From Kingella potus (GTDB taxonomy: Bacteria > Pseudomonadota > Gammaproteobacteria > Burkholderiales > Neisseriaceae), in contig NZ_UGJJ01000002.1 of NCBI RefSeq assembly GCF_900451175.1, positions 434,001-498,000 on the forward strand: a stretch of 64,000 nt of DNA, read 5' to 3'. Under the pieces are notes generated by a model. That model did no database searches and was not told the origin of the DNA. It worked only from the letters and a program-made list of their open reading frames with translations. A program made the translations under genes and the position numbers. Below, one piece after another: positions 8,772-16,709 of this stretch. The first letter of the stretch is position 1; each line of letters starts with the position of its first letter.

Positions 8772-10037
8772 ATGAGCACATCATCACGCCGTCAGACATA
8801 TCAGGTAAAAATCGACCATATTACCGTAGGATCGCAGTCCCCCGTCATTGTCCAGTCTATGACCAACACGGACACGGCGGATGCAGAGGCCACTGCCTTG
8901 CAGGTTCAGGAATTGAGCGAGGCCGGTTCGGAAATGGTGCGGATTACGGTCAACAATCCCGACTCTGCCGCCAAAGTGGCGGAGATACGGCAGCGTTTGG
9001 ACGATATGGGCTGCAATACGCCGTTAATCGGCGATTTTCATTTTAACGGCGAACGTCTGCTGGCCGAGTTTCCCGAATGCGGCAGAGCTCTTTCCAAATA
9101 CCGCATCAATCCGGGCAATGTCGGAAAAGGCGCGAAAGGCGATGAAAAATTTGCCTTTATGATCCGTATGGCGGCAGAAAACGGCAAAGCGGTGCGTATC
9201 GGTGTCAACTGGGGTTCGCTCGACCAAAGCCTGGCCAAGCGTATGATGGATGCGAATTTGGCTTCGTCCTCTCCGCAACAGCCCGAAGCTGTAATGAAAG
9301 AAGCGTTGATTGTTTCCGCATTGGAATCGGCGCAAAAAGCCGCGGACTTGGGTTTGCCGGAAGACAAAATCATACTGTCCTGCAAAGTCAGTGCGGTGCA
9401 GGATTTGATACAGGTATACCGCGAACTCGGCGGACGCTGCCGTTATCCGCTGCATCTGGGACTGACCGAAGCGGGCATGGGCAGCAAAGGCATTGTGGCT
9501 TCCACCGCCGCATTGTCGGTGTTGTTGCAGGAAGGCATAGGCGACACTATCCGCATTTCGCTCACGCCCGAGCCGGGTACGCCGCGCACACAGGAAGTGG
9601 TGGTGGCACAGGAAATTTTGCAAACCATGGGTCTGCGTTCGTTCACGCCGATGGTTACCGCCTGTCCCGGCTGCGGCCGCACCACCAGCACCGTGTTCCA
9701 AGAATTGGCACGCGACATCCAGCATTATCTGCGCGAGCAGATGATTGTTTGGCGTTTGCAGTATCCCGGGGTGGAAAACCTGAACGTAGCGGTAATGGGC
9801 TGCGTGGTAAACGGGCCCGGCGAAAGCAAGCTGGCCGACATCGGCATCAGCCTGCCGGGAACCGGCGAAACGCCGATTGCGCCGGTTTATGTGGACGGCG
9901 AACGCAAAGTTACCCTGAAAGGCGACAATCTGGCAGCGGAATTTTTGGCAATTGTGCGCGAATACGTCGAAACCAATTACGGCGAAAACGGCAGAAAACG
10001 CGAGCGCAGCCGCATTATCCCGATTCAGACGGCCTGA
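8772..10037 (+). CDS. ispG: 4-hydroxy-3-methylbut-2-en-1-yl diphosphate synthase (flavodoxin)
   Basis: Iron-sulfur enzyme of the MEP isoprenoid pathway, converting MEcPP to HMBPP. The 421-aa protein starts with the TIM-barrel part (GSQSPVIVQSMTNTDT) and ends with the cluster domain. Ligands are the cysteines of CPGCGRT near residue 300 and MGCVVNGPGE near residue 345. The stop codon TGA comes from a reversed DUS (CAGACGGCCTGA), so the last residues QTA are DUS-encoded. It follows the rodZ-like gene by 12 bases, probably in one operon. Confidence 0.96.
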   Translation: MSTSSRRQTYQVKIDHITVGSQSPVIVQSMTNTDTADAEATALQVQELSEAGSEMVRITVNNPDSAAKVAEIRQRLDDMGCNTPLIGDFHFNGERLLAEFPECGRALSKYRINPGNVGKGAKGDEKFAFMIRMAAENGKAVRIGVNWGSLDQSLAKRMMDANLASSSPQQPEAVMKEALIVSALESAQKAADLGLPEDKIILSCKVSAVQDLIQVYRELGGRCRYPLHLGLTEAGMGSKGIVASTAALSVLLQEGIGDTIRISLTPEPGTPRTQEVVVAQEILQTMGLRSFTPMVTACPGCGRTTSTVFQELARDIQHYLREQMIVWRLQYPGVENLNVAVMGCVVNGPGESKLADIGISLPGTGETPIAPVYVDGERKVTLKGDNLAAEFLAIVREYVETNYGENGRKRERSRIIPIQTA

Positions 10038-10095
10038 ATGCGGAAAGAGCCGGCAGAGGCCGTCTGAAAACAAAACAAGAAGAGAAAAACAACAT

Positions 10096-10476
10096 ATGAA
10101 ACACGATCTTCGGGAACTCCTATTACTGCTGTATCTGAAAAACAATCCCAAGCTGGCGCACCAGATATACATTTATTCCTACCTGGGCATTACCGACGTG
10201 ATGCACAATCCTTTCCAGCTTGTCGGCGCGGATCTGCCGCCGAACATGAAAAAAAGCATCATCCTGCAAAACATCCCTGCCGGAGAAATGCTGCAAGCCT
10301 TTATTTCGCCGGTTGAAAACGGTGGCTACGAAATAGAAAATTCAGTTATTTACGGCAATAAAACCGGTGTTTTGGTGGAAATCGGCCTCGACAAAAACAA
10401 GATAGACCGCTCCGGAAAATACCGGCAGTTCCAGCAGCTTGCCGACAGTATGCTGCGCCAGTTCCGCGATTTCTAA
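10096..10476 (+). CDS. Conserved-looking protein of unknown function, 126 aa
   Basis: A 126-aa frame between ispG and hisS, starting at an ATG with an AAGAGAAAAAC purine-rich leader. The protein has no signal peptide or membrane segment. It has a leucine-rich helix at the start (LRELLLLLYLKNNPKLA), an internal PAGEMLQAFISP strand-turn region and a C-terminal helix QQLADSMLRQF. Codon use and GC resemble the neighbours, and the gene is flanked by DUS copies on both sides. The family is not recognised. It reads as a real gene rather than a shadow because no other frame here is open at comparable quality. Confidence 0.7.
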   Translation: MKHDLRELLLLLYLKNNPKLAHQIYIYSYLGITDVMHNPFQLVGADLPPNMKKSIILQNIPAGEMLQAFISPVENGGYEIENSVIYGNKTGVLVEIGLDKNKIDRSGKYRQFQQLADSMLRQFRDF

Positions 10477-10574
10477 ACGGCGGACAACTCTGTTTTCAGA
10501 CGGCCTGGCGGTTACGGCTTCATATCCGCAGTCAGGCCGTCTGAAAAACGTTTCCACAGAAAGCCACATGATTT

Positions 10575-11867
10575 ATGGGACAAAAAATCCAAGCCGTCAA
10601 AGGCATGAACGATCTGCTGCCCGCAGAACAAAAAGATTTCAAACTCAGCTCTGCCTTCTGGCAGGCCTTTGAAGAGGCCGTTGTCCGTTGGACGCGCCGT
10701 TTCGGATACAGCCAAATCCGTACGCCGATTGTCGAGCAGACCGGCCTTTTTGTCCGCTCCATCGGCGAAGAAACCGATGTTGTCGGTAAAGAAATGTACA
10801 CTTTCGCCGATTCCAACGACACACTCAGCCTCAGCCTGCGTCCCGAAGGTACGGCTTCCTGCCTGCGCGCCGTAGTCGAACACAACCTGCTGTACAACAG
10901 CCCGCAGAAACTTTGGTATATGGGGCCGATGTTCCGCCGGGAACGGCCGCAAAAAGGCCGCTACCGGCAGTTTCACCAAGTCGGCGTGGAGGCTTTGGGT
11001 TACGACGGTCCCGATGTCGATGCCGAAATGATCGCCATGTGTGCCGACTTGTGGCGCGAGCTCGGTATTGCCGGCCAACTGACGCTGGAAATCAACAGCT
11101 TGGGCAACAAAGAAGAACGTTCTGCCCACCGTAGTGCGCTGGTGGATTATCTGCAAACTCATGAAAACGCATTGGACGAAGACAGCCGCCGCCGTATGCG
11201 CACCAATCCGCTGCGCGTCCTCGACAGCAAAAATCCCGCTTTGCAGGACATCTGCAATGCCGCGCCGCGCCTGTCCGACTATCTCGGCGAAGCCTCGCTG
11301 GCGCACTACACAGGCTTCAAACAACTTTTGGACGCACTGGGCATCGCCTATACCGAAAACCCCCGCCTCGTACGCGGCCTCGACTACTACAACCTTACCG
11401 TATTCGAATGGACGACCGACAAACTCGGCGCACAGGCCACCGTTTGCGGCGGCGGCCGCTACAACGGCCTGATTGGCGAACTGGGCGGCAAAGACGCGCC
11501 CGCCATCGGTTTCGCCATGGGCATCGAACGCCTGCTGCTGCTGGTGCGCGAATACGGCCGTTTGCAAACCGAAGCCGCACACGACGTGTATGTCGTGCAG
11601 CAGCCGGAGGGGTTGGCGGCAGCCATGCGGTATGCGGCAGAGCTGCGGGCTGCGGGTTTCAAGGTCATGCAGCACAGCGGCGTACAAAGCCTGAAAAACC
11701 AAATGAAAAAAGCCGATACTTCCGGAGCCCGCTTTACCGTCATCATCGGCACGGATGAAGCGGCGCAGGGTACGGCCACCCTCAAAGACATGAAAGGCGC
11801 ACACGGGCAGCAGACCGTTCCCGCCGCCGACCTGACCGAACTCATCAACCAATGGAAGAACGCATAA
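10575..11867 (+). CDS. hisS: Histidine--tRNA ligase
   Basis: Class II aminoacyl-tRNA synthetase charging tRNA-His. The 430-aa chain opens with QAVKGMNDLLP. It contains motif 2 (MGPMFRRERPQKGRYRQF), the histidine-specific LVRGLDYYN, and a motif 3-like IGFAMGIERLLLLV. The last ~100 residues form the anticodon-binding domain. The yfgM-like gene starts directly after the stop with no gap, so translation is likely coupled. hisS-yfgM-der is a conserved cluster. Confidence 0.97.
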   Translation: MGQKIQAVKGMNDLLPAEQKDFKLSSAFWQAFEEAVVRWTRRFGYSQIRTPIVEQTGLFVRSIGEETDVVGKEMYTFADSNDTLSLSLRPEGTASCLRAVVEHNLLYNSPQKLWYMGPMFRRERPQKGRYRQFHQVGVEALGYDGPDVDAEMIAMCADLWRELGIAGQLTLEINSLGNKEERSAHRSALVDYLQTHENALDEDSRRRMRTNPLRVLDSKNPALQDICNAAPRLSDYLGEASLAHYTGFKQLLDALGIAYTENPRLVRGLDYYNLTVFEWTTDKLGAQATVCGGGRYNGLIGELGGKDAPAIGFAMGIERLLLLVREYGRLQTEAAHDVYVVQQPEGLAAAMRYAAELRAAGFKVMQHSGVQSLKNQMKKADTSGARFTVIIGTDEAAQGTATLKDMKGAHGQQTVPAADLTELINQWKNA

Positions 11868-12497
11868 ATGGCCGCACACATCGACGAACAACAGGAACTC
11901 GAAAACTTTAAAGATTTCTGGCGCAATTGGGGGCGTTGGCTGTTTGCCGCCCTGCTTGCCGGAGCCGCAGGCTATTTCGCATGGGTCATGTACCAGCAGA
12001 ACCAAAAAACGAAAAACGGCGAAGCCGCCTCCGCCCTGGCCGCCTTAGTCGGCAAAGCGCAAAACAGCAAAGACGAAAAAGCCGTACAGTCCGATTTGGC
12101 CGGATTGCAGCAAAACTACCCATCCAGCATCTCCGCCGCACAGGCCACCATGATGGTTGCCGCAGAAGCCTTTGACAAAGGCCGCTTCGACGAAGCGGAA
12201 AAACAGCTTTTATGGGTGATGCGGAACCAAAAAGAGCCGTTTGTCCAAGCCCTTGCCGTCCAGCGGCTTGCCACCGTACAGATGGAGCAGAAAAAATACG
12301 ATGCCGCCCTCGCCACTCTGAACACGCCGACCGATGCCGCCTTTGCAAACATCATTCAGGAAACACGCGGCGACGTATACGCCGCACAGGGAAAAAACAA
12401 AGAGGCTGCCGCTGCCTACAAACAGGCATTGGACAAAACGGCGCAGGACGCACCCGGCCGCGAACTGTTGCAACTGAAAGCCGAAGCAACGCAGTAA
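11868..12497 (+). CDS. YfgM-like membrane-anchored TPR protein
   Basis: A 209-aa protein with a short cytosolic N terminus, one membrane helix at about residues 21-42 (LFAALLAGAAGYFAWVMY) and a periplasmic TPR-like helical domain. This matches YfgM, an ancillary SecYEG partner that works with PpiD in E. coli. It abuts hisS and precedes der by two genes, the usual YfgM neighbourhood except that BamB is missing and a lipoprotein gene takes that place. Function is inferred from family and position. Confidence 0.82.
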   Translation: MAAHIDEQQELENFKDFWRNWGRWLFAALLAGAAGYFAWVMYQQNQKTKNGEAASALAALVGKAQNSKDEKAVQSDLAGLQQNYPSSISAAQATMMVAAEAFDKGRFDEAEKQLLWVMRNQKEPFVQALAVQRLATVQMEQKKYDAALATLNTPTDAAFANIIQETRGDVYAAQGKNKEAAAAYKQALDKTAQDAPGRELLQLKAEATQ

Positions 12498-12643
12498 CGC
12501 TGGCAGAGGCCGTCTGAAAACCGCCGCAGGGCATCCGCACAAGCCCTGTTCCTGCCGGCTTTTTCAGACGGCCTCCCGCCGTGCTGCGGCCGAATCCGTC
12601 ATTGTTTGTTATTGTTTATGTTCAAAAGCACAAGGAAATACCG

Positions 12644-13075
12644 ATGAAACTTCCTCTCGCGTTTATATTCGGCAGCAGTATGCTGCTGGCCGCTTGCCAA
12701 AGCGGTCCGTCGCTGGGAGCCAACGGCTCGGCGGAGCTGGCAAATATCCGCCATGTCTGCATCTTGGCGCGGCCGGCAGCCAAAGATCCGAATCCCGAAT
12801 TAAAAGGGGAAATTGCTGCTGCCCTGAACAAATACGGCATCAGCAGCGAAGCCGTGGATACCGATGCCGGCCGCCAGCGTCTGTACGAGTCCGACTGCCG
12901 TTACAACCTCCGTTACAATACCAACGGCAGAGGCAACAGCATCAACTACATCTCCCTGCTTATCCGCACGCCCGAACATTCTGTCGCCAGTTTGCGCGCG
13001 TATCCCAATTTCACGGCAGGCGGCCGCCAGGCGGAAATCGACCGCATCATCGGCCAACTGTTAAACAAAAAATAA
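12644..13075 (+). CDS. Small lipoprotein of unknown function
   Basis: A 143-aa protein with a clear lipoprotein signal (MKLPLAFIFGSSMLLAAC, Cys at residue 18). The mature part has two cysteines (HVCILA and ESDCRYN) that may pair, and alternating strand and helix patterns. Translation starts after an AAGGA site. It sits between the yfgM-like gene and der, where many bacteria have bamB, but it lacks beta-propeller repeats and is far too short to be BamB. An inverted DUS pair follows. Family not recognised. Confidence 0.75.
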   Translation: MKLPLAFIFGSSMLLAACQSGPSLGANGSAELANIRHVCILARPAAKDPNPELKGEIAAALNKYGISSEAVDTDAGRQRLYESDCRYNLRYNTNGRGNSINYISLLIRTPEHSVASLRAYPNFTAGGRQAEIDRIIGQLLNKK

Positions 13076-13080
13076 ACCGG

Positions 13081-13125
13081 TACAGGCCGTCTGAAAACCA
13101 TATATCCGTTTTTCAGACGGCCTGT
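13081..13125 (+). terminator. DUS-pair terminator before der
   Basis: TACAGGCCGTCTGAAAA and its inverse form a 17-bp stem around an 11-base loop, followed by an A/T-rich run. This is the standard neisserial use of paired DUS copies as a terminator. Confidence 0.7.
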
Positions 13126-13139
13126 AAAAAAAGCAAAAC

Positions 13140-14612
13140 ATGAAACCAACCATCGCCCTTGTGGGCAGGCCGAACGTCGGCAAATCCACCCTGTTCAACC
13201 GCTTAACGCGCAGTAAAGACGCGCTGGTACATGACCTGCCCGGCCTCACGCGCGACCGCCATTACGGCCACGGCCGCCTCGGCAGCAAGCCCTATCTCGT
13301 CATCGACACCGGCGGCTTCGAACCGGTGGTGGACAGCGGTATTTTGCACGAAATGGCCAAACAAACCTTGCAGGCGGTGGACGAAGCCGATGCCGTCGTT
13401 TTTCTGGTGGACGCGCGCACCGGACTCACGCCGCAAGACAAAATCATTGCCGACCGCCTGCGCCGGTCGCCCCGCCCGGTTTATTTGGCGGTAAACAAAG
13501 GCGAAGGCGGCAGACACGACGTGCTGGCATCCGAATTTTACGAGCTGGCTCTGGGCGAGCCGCGCGTCATCTCCGGCGCACACGGCGACGGCGTATACCA
13601 CCTCATCGAAGACATACTGGCAGGCTTCCCCGCAGCCGCCGAGGAAGCGGTTGCGGAAAAACACCCTGTTTTTGCCGTAATCGGCCGACCCAATGTCGGC
13701 AAATCCACGCTGGTAAACGCCATTTTGGGCGAAGAACGTGTGATTGCCTTCGACATGGCCGGCACCACGCGCGACAGCATCCACATCGATTTCGAACGAG
13801 GCGGCAAACCGTTCACCATTATCGACACCGCAGGCGTGCGCCGTCGCGGCAAAGTGGATGAAGCCGTGGAAAAGTTTTCCGTTATCAAGGCAATGCAGGC
13901 GGTAGAGGCCGCCAATGTGGCCGTTTTGGTACTCGATGCGCAGCAGGACATTGCCGATCAGGATGCCACCATCGCCGGTTTCGCCCTCGAAGCGGGCAGA
14001 GCATTGGTTGTGGCCGTCAATAAATGGGACGGCATCAGCGAAGAGCGGCGCAACGAGATCAAACGCGACATCACCCGCAAGCTGTACTTCCTCGACTTTG
14101 CCAAATTCCACTACATTTCCGCGCTTAAAGAAAAAGGCATAGACGGCCTGTTTGACAGCATTCAGGCCGCCTATGACGCGGCATTTGTCAAAATGTCCAC
14201 GCCGAAAATCACCCGTGTACTGCAAAGCGCGGTAGAACGCCAACAGCCGCCGCGATCCGGTCTGGTGCGTCCGAAAATGCGCTATGCCCACCAGGGCGGC
14301 ATGAATCCGCCCGTCATCGTCATTCACGGCAACGCCCTGCAACACATTTCCGACAGCTATACCCGCTACCTGACGCAGACTTTCCGCAAGGCCTTCCATC
14401 TGCAAGGCACGCCGCTGCGCATCCAGTACAATGTCGGTGAAAACCCCTACGAAGAATCCGCCGTACAAACCAAAAAACAACCCCTGCGCCGCGTGTCGCT
14501 GAGCAACCGCATTGCCAAACGCGAAAGCCGCAAAGCGGAAAAAGAACGCAACAGCGGGGGTAAAAAGAAAACCCGCCAAGTCAGCGTGAAAAAAAGGCAG
14601 GGCGGGAAGTAG
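13140..14612 (+). CDS. der: Ribosome biogenesis GTPase Der (EngA)
   Basis: Double GTPase needed for 50S assembly. The 490-aa chain has two G domains. The first has G1 GRPNVGKS at residues 9-16 and DTGGFE; the second has another GRPNVGKS near residue 182, DTAGVRRRGK and NKWD. A KH-like domain follows and the tail is very basic (RKAEKERNSGGKKKTRQ), consistent with rRNA contact. It is preceded by a DUS-pair terminator, so it probably has its own promoter within the short gap or depends on read-through. Confidence 0.97.
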   Translation: MKPTIALVGRPNVGKSTLFNRLTRSKDALVHDLPGLTRDRHYGHGRLGSKPYLVIDTGGFEPVVDSGILHEMAKQTLQAVDEADAVVFLVDARTGLTPQDKIIADRLRRSPRPVYLAVNKGEGGRHDVLASEFYELALGEPRVISGAHGDGVYHLIEDILAGFPAAAEEAVAEKHPVFAVIGRPNVGKSTLVNAILGEERVIAFDMAGTTRDSIHIDFERGGKPFTIIDTAGVRRRGKVDEAVEKFSVIKAMQAVEAANVAVLVLDAQQDIADQDATIAGFALEAGRALVVAVNKWDGISEERRNEIKRDITRKLYFLDFAKFHYISALKEKGIDGLFDSIQAAYDAAFVKMSTPKITRVLQSAVERQQPPRSGLVRPKMRYAHQGGMNPPVIVIHGNALQHISDSYTRYLTQTFRKAFHLQGTPLRIQYNVGENPYEESAVQTKKQPLRRVSLSNRIAKRESRKAEKERNSGGKKKTRQVSVKKRQGGK

Positions 14613-14752
14613 GGATAAAGGGTAGAGCGGCCTGAATCCTGATACAAATGTCCTAACATATGCCGTCGTTCCCTCCTGTGAGGGAGTGACGTGGTTCGGA
14701 GCAGTTTGAAGGAGGACAAAGATTTCAGGCTGCCTTGAAGCCCTAAAACGCA

Positions 14753-14792
14753 CAGGCCGTCTGAAAGCCGATTCCGGTTTTCAGACGGCCTG
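14753..14792. terminator. Bidirectional DUS-pair terminator
   Basis: CAGGCCGTCTGAAA with its inverse forms a long stem between the converging der and the secreted-protein gene, so it can end transcripts from both sides. The rest of 14613-14750 shows no gene. Confidence 0.65.
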
Positions 14793-14807
14793 AAATAATG
14801 CATCGGG

Positions 14808-15326
14808 TCAGCGTGTCCAATTTTTCGGCAAGGCTCGTTTTTGCGACACAGGGGCAAATTCAAATTCCTGTTTGCCGGCATTCCATACCAGCGGCAGGAT
14901 GCAGTTTTGGTATTCGGCACGCGTTTTGCCACTAGTGCTGGTGCCGCACGCCTCACCGCCCATGGCCAGATACAGCTTGCCGTTGATGATGCGGGTACCG
15001 TCTGCCCCGTGGGCGAACGCAACTTTGGCTTTGCCGTCCGGCTGTCCGGCAAACACCGTTACCTGCCAGCCGCCGGAGCCGCCTAAATCGGGCGCGTTGG
15101 CGCAACTGGCCAAAGAAGCGTCATAAACATAATCAAGATGGCCGTCGTGATTGAGATCGGTTGCGGACACGGCTTTGCGGTAGGAGAAACGGCCGCCCAT
15201 TTCCTGACAGATCTGTTTGTCGCTATTGATTTCCTTCTGCACGGCGGCAGGCAGGGTGGTTTTAGGAGCAGCCGAGGCAGCACAGGCTGCCGATACCAGA
15301 ACGGCGGCCAGAAAGGGTTTGCTCAT
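14808..15326 (-). CDS. Secreted protein with an EF-hand-like loop, unknown function
   Basis: A 172-aa protein with a cleavable signal peptide (MSKPFLAAVLVSAACAASA, cut before APK). The mature part holds DLNHDGHLDYVYD near residue 57, a D-x-N-x-D-G-x-x-D loop as in calcium-binding EF-hand or FG-GAP segments. It has several cysteines (ICQEMGG, ASCANAP, GEACGTS, NCILP) that could form disulfides in the periplasm. It is in tandem with another small secreted-protein gene on the same strand. No firm family name is recognised; the calcium site is an inference from the motif. Confidence 0.75.
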   Translation of the reverse strand: MSKPFLAAVLVSAACAASAAPKTTLPAAVQKEINSDKQICQEMGGRFSYRKAVSATDLNHDGHLDYVYDASLASCANAPDLGGSGGWQVTVFAGQPDGKAKVAFAHGADGTRIINGKLYLAMGGEACGTSTSGKTRAEYQNCILPLVWNAGKQEFEFAPVSQKRALPKNWTR

Positions 15327-15420
15327 GGTGAATTTCCTTCAGTAAGGGTGCTTGGAAAACATCTGCCGCACATTGTGCGGCGGGAGGGATGGCAGTTTTT
15401 CAGGCTGCCGAACAGCAGGC

Positions 15421-15789
15421 TTATGGCGATGTGCCGAAAAGCTCGATGGCTACACGCCCTTTGCTTTGTTTCAGTATCACGCAATATTCGGCGTTGCTTT
15501 CTTCGCACACGGATACTTTTTGCCTGCCCTGCCATTTGGTAACAACCGCCGTTTCCTCATCGATACGCCGTTTGGTGTTGTTAGCGGGCAGGGTTTGGGG
15601 CATATGGTTTGTGGTGTGGCCGGCGGCACGCACTGCGGCATAGGCATCGACCAGCGATGTGCCTGGATAGCTGCATTTGGTAACGCTGGCATATTCACGG
15701 ACGGACTCTTTGCCGCAGGACAGTTTTCCGGCGTGGGCGGATGCGGCGGCCAATACCAATACGGCGCACAATACGCTTGCTTGTTTCAT
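15421..15789 (-). CDS. Small secreted cysteine-containing protein, unknown function
   Basis: A 122-aa protein with a signal peptide ending SAHA before GKLSCG. Four cysteines in the mature part (KLSCGKE, TKCSYPG, SVCEES, EYCVILK) suggest two disulfides in the periplasm. The start at 15789 follows GAGGAG. About 100 bases upstream lies a run of ten C residues on the coding strand next to a TATAGA box, a possible variable promoter. The family is not recognised. Confidence 0.7.
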   Translation of the reverse strand: MKQASVLCAVLVLAAASAHAGKLSCGKESVREYASVTKCSYPGTSLVDAYAAVRAAGHTTNHMPQTLPANNTKRRIDEETAVVTKWQGRQKVSVCEESNAEYCVILKQSKGRVAIELFGTSP

Positions 15790-15882
15790 GTCTGCTCCTC
15801 AATTTAAGGGGGAAATAAAAAGAAAAAACAGGATGCACTCTGTTTTCAGGGGCTGCCGAAGTGAAACGGGCTGCGGAGTTAT

Positions 15883-15904
15883 TCTATATTTTTCGGGGGG
15901 GGGG
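15883..15904 (-). promoter_or_regulatory. Homopolymer C10 tract next to a -10-like box
   Basis: On the minus strand, ten C residues (15904-15895) are followed by GAAAAA and TATAGAAT (15888-15881), upstream of the secreted-protein gene starting at 15789. Homopolymeric G/C runs between promoter elements cause phase variation in neisserial genes such as porA and opc. No -35 at the ideal distance is clear, so a switch is only a possibility. Confidence 0.4.
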
Positions 15905-15936
15905 CAAGTCCTGCAATTGTAGAGACCGGCGGCGCG

Positions 15937-15963
15937 GGCATTTTCCCCTTGCGGGAAAATGCC
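15937..15963. repeat. Perfect 11-bp hairpin
   Basis: GGCATTTTCCC and GGGAAAATGCC flank a 5-base loop. It lies in the 297-base gap between the NlpC/P60 gene and the small secreted-protein gene, and could end or stabilise the NlpC transcript, but no U-run follows. One DUS is nearby (15995-16006). Nothing else is seen in this gap. Confidence 0.5.
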
Positions 15964-16086
15964 GGATACAAGTATCCGTCCTGCGGGTGGTTTTTCAGAC
16001 GGCCTGTTGCCGTTTGCGCTGGGCATGGCGCACACCTGTGTGGCGGATACAGATCGAAAGTATTTGCGATAAAACCGGAGGCGGGT

Positions 16087-16614
16087 TCAGAAAAACGTTC
16101 CCGCTTTGACCAGGCGTTTGGCGTAGTAGGGGCTGCTTAGGCTTTCGGTTTGGACGGTGCTGCCGGAACGGGGGGCGTGGAGGAATTTGCCGCCGCCGAG
16201 GTAGAGTCCGACGTGGGAAATGCCGCGTCCTGAGGTGTTGAAGAAGACGAGGTCGCCGCTTTGCAGCTCGCGGGTGCTGATGGTGCGGCTGGCGGCAGCC
16301 ATGTCGCGGGAGCTGCGGGGGAGGTTGATGCCGATGGCGTTTTTGTAAACATACTGCACCATGCCGCTGCAATCGAAGCCGGTATCGCTGCTGCCGCCCC
16401 AGCGGTAGGGCGTGCCGACGAGATCCATGCTGTGCAGCATGAGTTCCTGCCCGCCGGCGGCGCGGCCGATGTGGCTGATGCGGATGGTTTTCGGCATGGG
16501 CGCACGGGCGGTGTGGGTGCGTGTATCGTGTGTACGCGGGTGTTTTTTGGGCGGGGTGCCGCAGGCGGCAAGCAATAGGGCGGCGGGGACGAACAGTAGG
16601 GCGGTGTTTTTCAT
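16087..16614 (-). CDS. NlpC/P60 family lipoprotein, peptidoglycan endopeptidase
   Basis: Predicted cell-wall hydrolase cutting stem peptides. The 175-aa protein has a lipoprotein signal (LLLAAC, Cys18) and a C-terminal NlpC/P60 domain. Catalytic Cys82 is in FDCSGMVQYVY, His134 in ISHVGLYLG, and a third polar residue is probably His146. The frame is open back to 16968, but the ATG at 16614 is the start that gives the signal peptide. The gene lies downstream of the lytic transglycosylase gene on the same strand, separated by a DUS, so two wall-cleaving enzymes are neighbours. Confidence 0.9.
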   Translation of the reverse strand: MKNTALLFVPAALLLAACGTPPKKHPRTHDTRTHTARAPMPKTIRISHIGRAAGGQELMLHSMDLVGTPYRWGGSSDTGFDCSGMVQYVYKNAIGINLPRSSRDMAAASRTISTRELQSGDLVFFNTSGRGISHVGLYLGGGKFLHAPRSGSTVQTESLSSPYYAKRLVKAGTFF

Positions 16615-16709
16615 GGTGTTGCGGATGCGGGAGGGAGTGGCAGGCCTGACCGGCTTAGCTGCTTTGTCAGCGCAAGGATGGTTTTCAGACGGCCTTGCGC
16701 TGCGTTTGT

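Noticed and set aside
13203..14753. 516-codon minus-strand frame opposite der
   Set aside because: Shadow of Der, whose two GTPase domains are complete on the plus strand.
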